From Sipunculus nudus (lineage: Eukaryota; Annelida; Sipuncula; Golfingiida; Sipunculidae), in NCBI GenBank assembly GCA_026874595.1, contig CM049313.1, positions 55,412,159 to 55,476,158 on the forward strand: a stretch of 64,000 nucleotides of DNA. Reading direction: 5' to 3'. The translations under genes were made by a program, and so were the position numbers. This document shows, piece by piece, positions 38,421 to 51,440 of this stretch (positions are counted from its first letter, which is position 1; every line of letters starts with the position of its first letter). The notes beneath the pieces were generated by a model. The model saw nothing but the letters and a program-made list of their open reading frames with translations. It ran no database searches and had not been told where the DNA came from.

Positions 38421-40861
38421 GCCTTGTATGTTAATGTGTGTGGTGTCCTTTGTATCACTGGCTAATTGTGATGCTTTACCTAATGTTGTGACGTTGTAGA
38501 TATGTCCCCTACCCTATATCCCAATCGTCATCTCCGTTTGCAAAGAAAACAAAAATGTTATAGACCTGTAATCGTTTGTCCGTCCGTACGTAATATTGCA
38601 TGTATAACGCATCCACCATTTGGTAACCACAACTTTTTTCAGTCAATTCGTTGTTAAATTAATCAACATTGCCTGGCACATTTAACTAATCATAAACTAT
38701 GATTTCATCACAGCCGCTTATAGTGCAAAGCATTCTAAACAAACTTACAGTGTAGATAGTGATTACAAGTGCTTTATGAGAATCGTGCTTCTAGTGCGGG
38801 CTAATATGTCCCCCCCCCCCGATATTGTTTTAAATAGTATTTTGGGCATTAGAGGTTAGTTACAGTATACTGCACGAAACATAATTGTATATAGCTGCAT
38901 TAATTGCCTCTGCATGGGAATAAAAGTTTCAATAGGTAGCTTTTTTATGTCAGTTCACGTAAAGTAACAGCTTGATTATTTCCGATTTCTTCAATTATTT
39001 TAACTTTCTACTATTTTGCTAACTCTAACAAAATCTTATAAATAAAACTCATAAATTTGTCTATCAATTTTAAAACAACATTTAAGCATGATTATTTTAT
39101 TAGGAGTGTGTAATTAAACCGAAGCAAAGTTGATTCCTTGAGTTTTTGACCATACACTTTAAAAATCTACATGTTATATATATTTTTACATACATTTGTC
39201 TTATCAAATAGACAGATGTACATATTTTCAATGGGTTAAATATCTTTCTTTGTCCTCTTTATCGCTCAATCCCTCAGGGACGCATACCCGCGTGATTTCT
39301 TTCAGTGCTTGAATTTAAAAACATGTACATTAACATTTAAATACAATCTTTCATTACGAAAAACTGTAAACATCAGCCTTGCAATCGTATTTTTTGCAGT
39401 TGCGCAAAATATGCAAAGTATGCTTTGAAGTTTTCTCTTTGAAGTTTTACGTTTAAATAGCTACAGGAACAACTTGAGCTATGAAACATGAAGGAAAATA
39501 CCAGGCCCTATTTATCACACCTTTCTATCGACAAGTAATTCTCAAAGACACTGCCTATAGCTTATTTGCAATGGCCCTCTCATCAAGACAAAGCGGTTTC
39601 TTAGCTCCATGGGTCCTTTATTTATAAGGATGAAAAGAACAGCGTCAGAATCTTGAAATCCCTGTAGCGTGATTAGCCAAGGTCACTTCTGATGTGCCCG
39701 GTATACAGTATCGATTTTGGTTTTTGATTTTGTCACAGGAATAGGCTTGCGTGAAGTAATTCATTGCTTATTTTTCCGTGGGACATTTGGGAGTCTCAGT
39801 TTTACTTACTTAAATTCTCAGTTACACCGACCTTCATGCTAAACAAGCAAGAACGAGTAAACAAGGACGTTGTCAAGGTTACCGCGAAAAGATTTAATCA
39901 GAACGGGTTCAACAATTCTGTGCGTGACTGTTGTTCACGTAGACCACGCTTGTTCGGAAAAGTTTATGCCAGAAGTGTCATATAAATCAGGCTAAGAATT
40001 CTATTTTAAACGAATTATGGAAATCCGAGTCAAGACATGTTAAGAGGCATTTTAATTAACAGAACATTCATCAAACCAGCTCGTGTTTAAAGTGACATGA
40101 GCCAATATGTCCAGGCATTTGTGGCATACTTTATGATCACCAAAGCCTATTTAAATTCCATTTGAATAACAGCAAGAAATACACCGAGATCTCCCAATAT
40201 ATGGTAGGTGTTTTCCGTAAAGATACTGTGACGAAAGTTGAACACTTTACTTTGTGAATCATATATTGAAATTTATAACCACGCATGACCTATAGTTGGC
40301 ACTATTGATTGAATGTAGAATATAGTATGGTAACAACGATAATCAAAGTTAAAAGGTTGTATTTAGATTTGAAGTATACGAATTTTAGCCATTCTTCATT
40401 TCAGGGAACACGCCGGGAGTCACAGCAGGTACTCGGACATTAGAGAGAATTTCCCCAGACTACTGATTAGTAACTGCATTATAGAACCAGCTGAATAAGA
40501 TGAACCCATTCCACTCTCATACCAACCCCTATATTTTCTCTCTCTTACACAGGGCTAGCATAACAGGAAGACAAGTACAGCGTCGAATCGTTACTCCCAT
40601 TCCTCTGGTTCTACTATACGAGTTTCTTTTGAATAATATACAGATACTGACCGACATATTATTTTGTTTACTTAAAAACTATATACACTTTCTACAGGTA
40701 TGGCGCTGTCTGCTAGTTAGAGTAATTAAGAATGATATGTAATAAGCCACCCTAGGTTGTCTACGAATGATAATTATTCTGAGGTCATTGCTTTAAGTTC
40801 AGATATTTGAGTGAATATCTAAACTGCTGTTATGATTCCGTTATAAAACCTTAAATAGATT

Positions 40862-40915
40862 TCCAGCGTGGACCTTCAGATCTCCTGGCCAACGCTTTAA
40901 CCACTACATAACGTC
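40862..40915 (-). repeat. tRNA-like SINE fragment
   Basis: On the minus strand it contains TATGTAGTGGTTAAAGCG, then TTGGCCAGGAGATCTGAAGG, which resembles a tRNA A-box arm and anticodon arm but lacks a clear B box. Probably a truncated SINE head. Confidence 0.35.
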
Positions 40916-41892
40916 CACATAACGATCAAGGGTGGTTATAAGGGGGGAGGGGTGAAGGGGAATGATCCAGTCACATAATACAGTATATGGCAATTTGATT
41001 AAAATGTTTATGTTTAACGGAAATCAATACATTTTACTAAATCATTGGTAAGCCCCGTATCAACACGCCCCCTTGATCTAGCCCTATCACGTCTTGTTTG
41101 CGTTAATTATGGAAAAAAATATCAAAGGGTAAAGAGAATGTTTTGCTCCAGGTCCCTGGAATATAAAATAAATCAAAGGAAACCAGTAATTTTACAGACA
41201 CGGATAATCCGACAAAACCATCGTTTAGCAGGAGTGCAGCACATTGCTGTCTGACGTTTTGATTAATAACGTTCGCACGTGTACCCAGGTCACCCGTCCA
41301 CGAAATGATTGATTTGGCTGCAATATCAGGACCATAATTGAATAATGCCCTAGGTTTTGTACAAAAGGCATAATATTGACGGCTGATATGATACCAGTGC
41401 CACACAGTGCTACATGACGCCGTATAGTAGCAAAAGTGAAAATGTATACCCTATCTCTTCTGATATCTGCATCAACAATTGTTGCTTCCGTCTGTAAGCG
41501 ATCAACATGGTATGACACGGATGGCTTTGGATTCCACTTCAAGGAAAACTTCTAAACACAGTATAAGCATAAATATATAACTCGTTTTATTATCGAAGAT
41601 GCATTGGCCATAGATCACTTTCACTTGCTTATTTTTAAGTAAATTTATATCCAGAAAACGTATTGTTTCAAGAAACTTTGTTTAAATGGTAAATGTATAA
41701 TAATAATACATCTCTATACATTATAATATTTCCTATGTCTTTTATTGCAAGTCTTTAGTGCCTAATCCTATACCAAATATGACTAATCACTGAGGTTGCT
41801 GGTTGTAGACATGATTTGTCTGTGGATAATCCATGGCCAAAGTACTAAGAAGGTGAATTTCCTGATACACCCGTGTTCTTCCTGTCTTCCAG

Positions 41893-41994
41893 ACACAGTC
41901 TAATATGTACGAGGTTGTTATGGAGATGAGCCACAAACAAACATCGGTAGACGAAAGAGTCGATCGTATCGAGGAGAATTTGAAAGGCCTTCAG
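41893..41994 (+). CDS. SK: SK channel exon e: post-CaMBD coiled coil
   Basis: The exon is 34 whole codons, with acceptor GTCTTCCAG and donor GTAAGT. The peptide begins TQSNMYEVVMEMSHKQTSVD and ends ERVDRIEENLKGLQ. It matches in position and style the segment after MAK in other SK channels (a TQ..MYE-type start), which forms a C-terminal coiled coil thought to assist tetramer assembly. Hydrophobic residues in V..RI..NL..L are spaced as a heptad. Sequence identity to other family members falls off from here, as is usual for SK C-termini. Confidence 0.92.
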
Positions 41995-42875
41995 GTAAGT
42001 CACGTGTCACCGGTAACTTGTTCCTACGGAAGGGTTTCCGGGTCATGACCTGCTGACGGAAGTATCGCCTAAAAGTCAAGCAAACGTAATCCAAATTCCA
42101 TCACAAAATCATATAACACATGAGCTTATAAACCAAATACATCCCCTTTGCAGAAAATATTTATTATCTGTCCACAAAAAGTACAAGAGGCGTTTGATTC
42201 TTAAAAAGCTGTAAGCACTTTCATTGGCATTGTCAGCTCAATCTGCAATGACGTCAACATAAGGATACCTCTCTTTGGCAACACAACCTAGATGTGAATC
42301 AAAGTTTAGTACTTTTGACATTGCTAGCACAAACTTTTCGAGAAAGAATAAAAGCGACAGGAATTGCGAATTGTATTTTTTTAATCGGTGACGTCACACT
42401 TGCTTTAGCCAATCACATCAAGTGTCTATTCCGGGGCAATGTTCCCGTCACATAATAAAATCCACATGAGGATACTTTGAACGTACCTTCGGAAATACAA
42501 GAATACCTTTTCGTGTGTTCGAGTATCTTAATCACTGTATTTAATCCTACCATAATAACATTTGTTACACGTCTTTTAGCCACCAAACTCTCTCCGCAAA
42601 TCAGGACTTCTCCTGGACGCTGTCTCACTTTCGTATCGCATCCCGCGCCCTTGTCGAACCCTAACAGGTTTATTTGTCCCATTTTCTCTGAACCGCTGAT
42701 GAGGGTTGCAGTTCAGCGTGCAAAATAAAACCAGGATATGACAGGTCGCAAGTCAAAATTATGCATAGGTATACCGCTGATCTATGAAAACAAATAGCAA
42801 CTTATTTTGTTCAATATAAGATTTGAATAAAAATTTGGAATAATCTAGATCAAAAAGTTATCGATACGCTGCTTT

Positions 42876-42881
<6 letters not shown>

Positions 42882-42943
<62 letters not shown>
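42882..42943. repeat. (TA)n microsatellite
   Basis: About 62 bp of TA, 31 bp upstream of element A copy 4. Confidence 0.95.
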
Positions 42944-42945
<2 letters not shown>

Positions 42946-43479
42946 GTAAAGGGCTGTTGATAACCAGCTGTGATTTTTAGCTCAGCTGACTATAAGTCAT
43001 CAGAGCTATAGCGGTGGTCCTTTGTCGGTCGTGCGTCCGTTCGGCAACTCTGTCCGGGCGTCTGTCCGTCCTTTAACAGGGTACATATTTATACCGTTGG
43101 ACCTACAAATCCGAATTTTGCCATACAGTTAGATGTACCAAAAATCTCCTACCATATCTTAACTGGGTCTCTACGCCTTCATTCTTATGAGATATTACGG
43201 AAAAACCTAAATTTTCTATTTAAAACCCATTGTTACACTTCAAGACTACCTAATATCAAAATCACTGATCTGTTTTGATTATATTAAATATAGATATTTC
43301 TCTATATATTCCCTATATAAATACAAGAAATATAGTCAGTATTTTGTAAATTCTTTGAAGTTATGGATATTTACTCATGTAACATGAGAATTATTATAGC
43401 TAGAGACCTTTTCTCAGGGATATAATTTCATTGTATCCCCAGACAAAGTCGGGGGATACTATGTTTTCATACCGGTCCC

Positions 43480-43510
<31 letters not shown>

Positions 43511-43511
43511 C
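43480..43511. repeat. (CCG)n-like triplet run
   Basis: GCCGCCGCC triplets with one CAC interruption, at the start of element B. Confidence 0.85.
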
Positions 43512-44260
43512 ATATAAATCTTGTTGGCACGATAACTCAAAAAATATTTCACGGATCTTTACCAAACTTGGTATATGTATAGATATGGGTGAGAGGACGA
43601 CGCCTATTTAAAATGAGGTCATGACCTTGACTAGGAGAGTGTCCTTGACCTTGAATAGGTCCAATTTTGGGGAAAATCACACAAATTCTTAAATATCTAA
43701 AGAAATCTTGCATGGATTGATCCCAAAATCAAGATGATGGAAGATCATGGATAGGGTTGTCATGTTCCAGAAACTGGTTGCGCCACCTATTATTCATTAC
43801 TTGTTTTCGTGCTGTTTAATACCCCAAAAACTGCCACTTGACAGTACTGTGAGCATTATAAGTCAAAAACTAATGGACAGATTTCTTTTATATTATGCAT
43901 ATACATAGATATAGGTTATGGGATGATGTATATTTAAATTGGGGTCATGATCTTTCCTATGAGAGTGGCCTTGACCTTGAATATTGCCATATATGGTGAA
44001 AAAAAACACAAAATCATTAATATCTCAATAAGGGATGCATGGATTGGTCCAAAAATCAACTTGACCGAAGATCTTTGGATAGTAATGTCATGTACCGGAA
44101 ACAGGTGGCGCCACCTGTTATTCTTTTACTTGTTTTCTTGCCGTTTAATACCCCCATCATTTCCACTTAACAGTACTGTGAGCATTATAAGTCAAACACT
44201 ATCGGACAGATTTATTTTATATTATGCATATACATAGATATGGGTTATGGCATGAAGTTT

Positions 44261-45821
44261 TTTATGCCCTCGCCACAAAGTGGCCGGGGCATATAGTTTT
44301 ACCCATGTCCGTACTTTCGTCCTTCCGTCCTTCCGAAATCAAAAAGTTGTACGGACTTTTTTTTCGCAATGCCTGCAGATATTAACCTGATTTTTGGTGT
44401 GTGGGCAGATATAGACCAGTTACAGATCGAGTTCGCGTTTCGTCCCGGTTGACCTACTTTTGAACGTTTTACCCCTCCTTAACTTAGAAAAAATCATGAA
44501 AAATAGAAATTGTCATGACTAAAAATACACATGTACGGCCTTTTTTTCGCAATGCCTGCAGATATTGGCCTAATTTTTGGTGTGTTTGCAGTTAGACAGG
44601 TTACAGAACCAATTCGCGTTTTGTCCCGGTTGACCTACTTTTGACCGTTTTACGGCTCCTTAACTTAGAAAATTTCATGAAAAATAGAAATTTTCATGAC
44701 AAATACACATGTACGGACTTTTTTTTAGCAATGCCTGCAGATAGTGGCCTAATTTTTGGTGTGTGGGCAGATATAGCCCAGTTTCAGATCGAGTTCGCGT
44801 TTCGTCCCAGTTGACCTATTTTGACCGTTTTACAGCTCCTAAACAGAAAATTTCATGAATAATATGAACTTTCGTGACAAATACACATGTACAGACTTTT
44901 TTTCTCAATGCCTGTAGATATTGGCCTAATTTTGGGTGTGTGGGCAGATATTGATCAGTTACAGATCGAGTTTGCGTTTCGTCCTAGTTGACCTATTTTT
45001 GACTGTTTTACGGCTCCTGAACATAGAAAATTTCATGAAAAATATAAATTTTCATGACAAATACACATGTACGGACTTTTTTTCGCAATGCCTGCAGATA
45101 TTGGCCTGATATTTGGTGTGTGATTTTTATAGACCAGTTACAGATCGAGTTCGCGTTTCGTCCCGGTTGACCTACTTTTGACCGTTTTACAGCTCCTATA
45201 CAGAAAATTTCATGAATAATATGAACTTTCATTACAAATACACATGTACGGACTTTTTTCGCAATGCCTGTAGATATTGGCCTGATTTTTGGTGTGTGGG
45301 CAGATAATGACCAGTTACAGATGGAGTTCTTGTTTTGTCCCAGTTGACCTACTTTTGACCATTTCACTGCTCCTGAACATAGAAAGTTTCATGAAAAATA
45401 GAAATTTTCATAACAAATGCATAAGTATGGACTTTTTTTCCTCAATGCCTGCAGATACCACCCTGATTTTTTTATGTGTGGGCAGAAAATGACAGTTACA
45501 AATCGTGTTCACGTTTCGTCCAAGTTGACCTACTTTTGATTGTTTTACGGCTCCTAAACATAGAAAATTTCATGAAAGACAGAAATTTTTATGGAAAATG
45601 CACATGTATGGATTTTTTTTCACAATGCCTGCAGATACTGGTTTGATTTTTGGTGTGTTGCTTGATAATGACCCATTACAGATCAAGTTTGCATTTTGCC
45701 CTTGTTGACCTACTTTTGACCATACAAAACCTCCTAAGCTTAAAAAATTTTTCAAAATTTAACAAATCTTTCTAATTTGCCCCAGGCGGGGGCATTCGTG
45801 TCGTTCCGACACATCTAGTTT
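44261..45821. mobile_element. Element C, copy 1, nested in B (8 internal tandem units)
   Basis: The left end is TTTATGCCCTCGCCACAAAG then TGGCCGGGGCATATAG; the right end is GCCCCAGGCGGGGGCATTCG then CATCTAGTTT. The uninterrupted B unit reads GATGTATATTTAAATTGGGG, and here it is split around C. Between the ends are eight tandem units of about 179 bp. Each contains ACATGTACGGACTTTTTT, GCAATGCCTGCAGATATTGG and CCCGGTTGACCTACTTTTGA, with starts near 44349, 44533, 44711, 44889, 45069, 45246, 45425 and 45606. Repeated ORFs through the units (WSKVGQLGQN...) are frame artefacts. Confidence 0.7.
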
Positions 45822-46470
45822 AAAATCGGGTCATGAACTTTCCTATGAGAGTGGCCTTGACCTTAAATATTGCCATCTAGGTGAAAATCACACAAAATCA
45901 TTTATATCTCAATAAGGGATGCATAGATCGGTCCAAAAATCAACTTGACCGAAGGTCTTTGGATAGTAATGTCATGTACTGGAAACAGGTGGCGCCACCT
46001 GTTATTCTTTTACTTGTTTTCGGGCCTTTTAATACCCCCATCATTGCCACTTAACAGTACTGTGAGCATTATAAGTCAAAAACTAATGGACAGATTTTTT
46101 TATATTATGCATATACATAGATATAGGTTATGGGATGATGTATATTTAATTTGGGGTCCTGATCTTTCCTATGAGAGTGGCCTTGACCTTGCATATTGCC
46201 ATATATGGTGGAAAAAAACACAAAATCATTAATATCTCAATAAGGGATGCATGGATTGGTCCAAAAATCAACTTGACCGAAGATCTTGATTAGTGTTGTC
46301 ATGTACCGGAAACTGATAGCGCCACATGTTATTCTTTTACTTGTTTTCGTGCCGTTTAATACCCCATCATTGCCACTTAACAGTACTGTGAGCATTATAA
46401 GTCAAAAACTATCGGACAGATTTATTTTATATTATGCATATACATAGATATGGGTTATGGCATGAAGTTT

Positions 46471-47853
46471 TTTATGCCCTCGCCACAAAGTGGCCGGGGC
46501 ATATAGTTTTACCCATGTCCGTCCTTCCGTCCTTCCGTCCTTCCGAAGTCAAAAAGTTGTACGGACTTTTTTTCGCAATGCCTGCAGATATTGGCCTGAT
46601 TTTTTGTGTGTGGGCAGATAATGACCAGTTACAGATCGAATTTGCGTTTCATCCCGGTTGACCTACTTTTGAACGTTTTACCCCTCCTTAAATTAGAAAA
46701 ATTCATGAAAAATAGAAATTGTCATGACAAAAAATACACATGTACGGCCTTTTTTTCGCAATGCCTGCAGATATTGGCCTAATTTTTGGTGTGTTTGCAG
46801 ATATAGACAGGTTACAGAACCAATTCGCGTTTTGTCCCGGTTGACCTACTTTTGACCGTTTTACGGCTCCTTAACTTAGAAAATTTCATGAAAAAATAGA
46901 AATTTTCATGACAAATACACATGTACGGACTTTTTTTAGCAATGCCTGCAGATATTGGCCTAATTTTTGGTGTTTGGGCAGATATAGACCTGTTACAGAT
47001 CGAGTTCGCGTTTCGTCCCAGTTGACCTATTTTTGACTGTTTTACGGCTCCTGAACATAGAAAATTTCATGAAAAATATAAATTTTCTTGACAAATACAC
47101 ATGTACGGACTTTTTTTCGCAATGCCTGCAGATATTGGCCTGATTTTTTGTGTGTTTTTTATAGACCAGTTACAGATCGAGTTCGCGTTTCGTCCCGGTT
47201 GACCTACTTTTGACCGTTTTACAGCTCCTAAACAGAAAATTTCATGAATAATATGAACTTTCATTACAAATACACATGTACGGACTTTTTTCGCAATGCC
47301 TGCATATATTGGCCTGATTTTTGGTGTGTGGGCAGATAATGACCAGTTACAGATGGAGTTCTTGTTTTGTCCCAGTTGACCTACTTTTGACCATTTCACT
47401 GCTCCTGAATATAGAAAGTTTCATGAAAAATAGAAATTTTCATAACAAATGCATAAGTATGGACTTTTTTCCTCAATGCCTGCAGATACCACCCTGATAT
47501 TTTTTATGTGTGGGCAGATAATGACAGTTACAAATCGTGTTCACGTTTCGTCCAAGTTGACCTACTTTTGATTGTTTTATGGCTCCTAAACATAGAAAAT
47601 TTCATGAAAGACAGAAATTTTTATTGAAAATGCACATGTATGGATTTTTTTTCACAATGCCTGCAGATACTGGTCTGATTTTTGGTGTGTTGATTGATAA
47701 TGACCCATTACAGATCAAGTTTGCATTTTGCCCTTGTTGACCTACTTTTGACCATACGACACCTCCTAAGCTTAAAAAAATTTTCAAAATTTAACAAATC
47801 TTTCTAATTTGCCCCAGGCGGGGGCATTCGTGTCGTTCCGACACATCTAGTTT
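46471..47853. mobile_element. Element C, copy 2, nested in B (7 internal tandem units)
   Basis: Same ends and same insertion point in the B unit as copy 1, offset by 2210 bp, so it arose by duplication of B sequence rather than by a second insertion. It has seven units of about 179 bp (starts near 46559, 46742, 46923, 47103, 47279, 47457, 47638). The unit of copy 1 with the variant ACATGTACAGAC (near 44889) is absent. Confidence 0.7.
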
Positions 47854-49346
47854 AAAATTGGGGTCATGAACTTTCCTATGAGAGTGGCCTTGACCTTAAA
47901 TATTGCCATCTAGGTGAAAATCACACAAAATCATTTATATCTCAATAAGGGATGCATGGATCGGTCCAAAAATCAACTTGACCGAAGGTCTTTGGATAGT
48001 AATGTCATGTACTGGAAACAGGTGGCGCCACCTGTTATTCTTTTACTTGTTTTCGGGCCTTTTAATACCCCCATCATTGCCACTTAACAGTACTGTGAGC
48101 ATTATAAGTCAAAAACTAATGGACAGATTTCTTTTATATTATGCATATACATAGATATAGATTATGGGATGATGTATATTTTATTTGGGGTCCAGATCTT
48201 TCTTATGAGAGTGGCCTTGACCTTGCATATTGCCATATATGGTGGAAAAAAACACAAAATCATTAATATCTCAATAAGGGACGCATGGATTGGTCCAAAA
48301 ATCAACTTGACCGAAGATCTTGATTAGTGTTGTCATATACCGGAAACTGATAGCGCCACATGTTATTCTTTTACTTGTTTTCGTGCCGTTTAATGCCCCA
48401 TCATTGCCACTTAACAGTACTGTGAGCATTATAAGTCAAAAACTAATGGACAGATTTCTTTCATATTATGCATATACATATACATAGGTTAGGGGATGAT
48501 GTATATTGAAATTGGGGTCATGATCTTTTCTATGAGAGTGACCTTTTCTATGACTGTGGTCTGATATTAATTGTTGCTGAAGATTGGGGGTCTATTCTTA
48601 AATGGGGGGGGGGGATTAATTGTCTGGGGATACTATGGCACCTGCGGTGCCAAGAAATATCAAGATTCAATTGTATACCCAAAATTAGATCTGATTTTTT
48701 GCAAATGTTATAAGCTATTAGCATAAATATAAAATCAGTACCTTAAATTTTGGCCACGGAACGTTTTTCCCTGTAAGTACTAGCTGTCTGATTATTTTTT
48801 CTTTCAGCATGTTCGCATAAAGATCTTTTAAAATCTTGGAATTGAAAATAAAAGCTCCAAAATTAGGCTTGTTATTGATTATTTAGGCTCTTATTGTATT
48901 CACTAGATGCAGTGTCCAGCAGCCCACATTGGTCACCAATGCACCTCTCTTTGCTTACCTGATCTGTTATTGGTCACTGGGGGAACTCGGTCACAGATGT
49001 ACAGTTGTTCTCACGAATATACGCACACCACCACCAACCCAACTGCCGCCAAGTGTAATGCAAAACATTTTTTGTCTGGAATGTATTTCCTTAATTATAA
49101 AGCTGTTTCCACTCTATTGTTCAAAACTGTTCTAAATCAAGAAGTTATCCATATTGCCATTTTGTGGTGATTTAACATTGTTAAAGAAATTAGTTTCCTT
49201 TTAAACAATTTAACAAATCACAGTTAAATCAATTAGGAAGCATAATTTGATAATATATGAGCAAAAGTATGGATAAATAAAGGTGCGATTGAAAATTGTA
49301 AATTCTGAATCAATTAATATTTTCAGATATTTATTGTTTTGCAAAT

Positions 49347-49351
<5 letters not shown>

Positions 49352-49389
<38 letters not shown>
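49352..49389. repeat. (TA)n microsatellite in element A copy 4
   Basis: About 38 bp of TA. Confidence 0.95.
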
Positions 49390-49393
<4 letters not shown>

Positions 49394-49998
49394 GGAAAAA
49401 TTAAATACATTTGTCTGCATTATGTGTTGTTATCTGACAAAATAAGGGATAAATGGTTATGCAATTAAGAATTGTAAGTCATCATGTATATTGAGATACA
49501 TATGTAAAATTACAAATGTAAAAAATTTATAAACTTGAAAAAAATAATATAATGAAAAGTATGAGGATCTTATGCAAACATTTGTTCATTATTTCCCTGC
49601 CTAAGCACATTATGAGATAAAGTGATTGGCTTTGTTTGTCTACCTCGCCTTCTGTTTTTAAATAATTATAATTATGAATAAACTATTCCTCCTGTAAGCA
49701 AATTTTATATCCTGTGTGTATATGCAAAGGTGTTGAAACTCATCATTAATCCCCCCCCCCCCCCCCGCCAATGAGCCCTTTGCACTTGTGGACTTGCCCA
49801 TTACTTATATAGCAACTGTATACAAATTTATTATATAAGAAATAAATTTGTTCTAAAAAAAATTAGGATCTAATTGAAAAATATATATTTCCCACAGCAG
49901 AATGGGATATCTGTGATCAGCTCTGTCTGCCATCTATGTTTTTCATTAAATATATAATAATATTTAATACACTTTTTTACTATAAGCACAGTTGAATG

Positions 49999-50028
49999 CC
50001 CCCCCCCCCCCTCTCTCTCTTGCTCTGA

Positions 50029-50082
<54 letters not shown>

Positions 50083-50104
50083 CTCCTCCTCCTCCTCCTC
50101 CTCC
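49999..50104. repeat. C-run, (TC)n and (TCC)n compound repeat in element A copy 4
   Basis: A 13-bp C-run, then TC dinucleotides (about 50031-50078), then TCC triplets to about 50104. Copy 1 of A also has a (TC)n run (6255-6298), so the run may be part of the family. Confidence 0.9.
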
Positions 50105-50552
50105 GCCTCCCCCTCCCTCTATCCAGACTTATTAATAATATTAACACATTTTTGTTGGTCAAATGTATCCTTCATTAACTCTTAAGCACATAATTTGTTT
50201 TTCCTTATTGATTTATTAAATGGTTTCAGACCACACTTTTAATGTATTACACAGTACAATATATAATTATCAGATTGATAAAGTTAATACTCATTTGAAT
50301 TTTTTATTTAATTTACAGCGTTTATTTGAGTTGATAAATTAAATGTGTATTGTTATACTTGAGCTAATCTCCACCTTCTTCCTTATTCTATAATGGACAG
50401 GTGTCCATACATTCTCGTGGCTGTTTTATGCAAATATTACTGTCACATAGCTGAAATAATGATACTTCTAAAAATATTTTAACATGAGAGACTCCTGCAT
50501 CTTTGATATACTAGAAGTCTATAAAAGTGCATAGTATTAGTTCGGCAACTAT

Positions 50553-50560
50553 ATATGTAT
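50553..50560. repeat. 8-bp target-site duplication, left (hAT copy 2)
   Basis: ATATGTAT; the right partner at 52744-52751 is ATATTTAT, one mismatch. Confidence 0.7.
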
Positions 50561-51052
50561 TAGGGCTGGGTATCGGTTCGCCTCTTCCGATACAATACGT
50601 ATTGCGATACAGTTAATTCGATACCGATACGTATTGACGATACGTTCATTTTTCTTTGTATACCATTTCTAAATAAAAGCTCTGTTTCTTGTTTTTAGAT
50701 ATATTTTTGTATTTTAACATACAACATATTTAGTATGCTGTGCACTTAAGCAGCTTAAGTTTGATATTAAATATATAGTCAGACCAGTTGATTTAAATTA
50801 TCAAAATCTATCTAATCAAGACTACCAAAATCTACCCCCCCCCCCCCCCCCCCCCCATGCACAAACACTTTTTTGAGTGCGATTGGCGGGGAAGATCATA
50901 GGCTGTGTTTTTATGTTATGTAATTACACAGTTTTGTATATTTCTGTGAATATGAATCCCATTAGTCACTCTCCTGTTTGTACAGGATTTGTCCCCAGGC
51001 TTTAACCATTTATTTGACATTTGATGTCCAACGCGGGAGTTCCGAGTAACCT

Positions 51053-51346
51053 ATGACTTGCTGCGTAAAGATTTTCAAAGTAATTCATAATCTAAGTCAA
51101 GTGTATCTTGAACAGTACTTCACTACACCTATTTCTGGCCGTGTCACTAGACTAGCTAGCTATGGACTGGCACTGCCGGTATTAAATGGTGTTACGTATG
51201 GTACCCACTCGCTAAAAAATTTTGGTACTATGCTATGGAATTCTCTTCTGATACACTATAAAAATGCAGAGTCCCTTAGAACCTTCAAAATAAAGTTATC
51301 GTACTGTGAAGAGACATCCTGCAGTTGTAATCTTTGTAATACTTAA
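51053..51346 (+). pseudogene. LINE ORF2 C-terminal remnant inside hAT copy 2
   Basis: A 97-codon open frame encodes a run ending ..SGRVTRLASYGLALPVLNGVTYGTHSL (in two steps), KNFGTMLWNSLL, then SLRTFKIKLSY. The G..LWN.L....... S...FK..L pattern is the usual C-terminal end of LINE ORF2 proteins after the reverse transcriptase. There is no catalytic FADD region upstream, so it is only a tail. Hitch-hiking inside the hAT element is shown by its presence in copy 1, where a one-base change near 1207 breaks the frame. Confidence 0.6.
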
Positions 51347-51440
51347 TATCACTTTGAAAAAATTTACATCCTTCTTTGGGCCGTATGCCATTTCCCATTT
51401 GTTTTGTCACTTCATGTCTTATTGTGATTTTTTTTTCAAT

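Larger units (their letters stand above)
36625..41892 (+). other. Intron d of the SK gene (5.3 kb)
   Basis: This GT-AG intron is mostly unique sequence. A patch at about 38100-38420 is GC-richer and holds clustered homeodomain/POU-like A+T sites. A C-run lies near 38811-38820, and a tRNA-like fragment at about 40862-40915. 38450-40400 and 40920-41890 show nothing I can name. Confidence 0.88.
43434..48652. mobile_element. Element B nested in A, with TATCCCCAGACAA inverted ends
   Basis: The left end TATCCCCAGACAAAG and the right inner end TTGTCTGGGGATA (48620-48632) are 13-bp inverted repeats. Each is followed on its 3' side by ATACTATG-type text. The flanks rejoin A: TATAATTTCATT on the left and ATCAAGATTCAATTG on the right match the uninterrupted TTATTTAATCAAGATTCAAT near 27850 in copy 2. 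The interior is a tandem array of about 330-bp units, each with ACAGTACTGTGAGCATTATA (near 43837, 44168, 46050, 46377, 48085, 48410). A (CCG)n stretch sits at about 43480-43511. No transposase is seen. Confidence 0.68.

Noticed and set aside
45008-47787. Series of similar ORFs (WSKVGQLGQN..., about 60-119 codons) on the minus strand
   Set aside because: They recur with the ~179-bp units of element C. They are reading frames through a tandem repeat, not a gene family.
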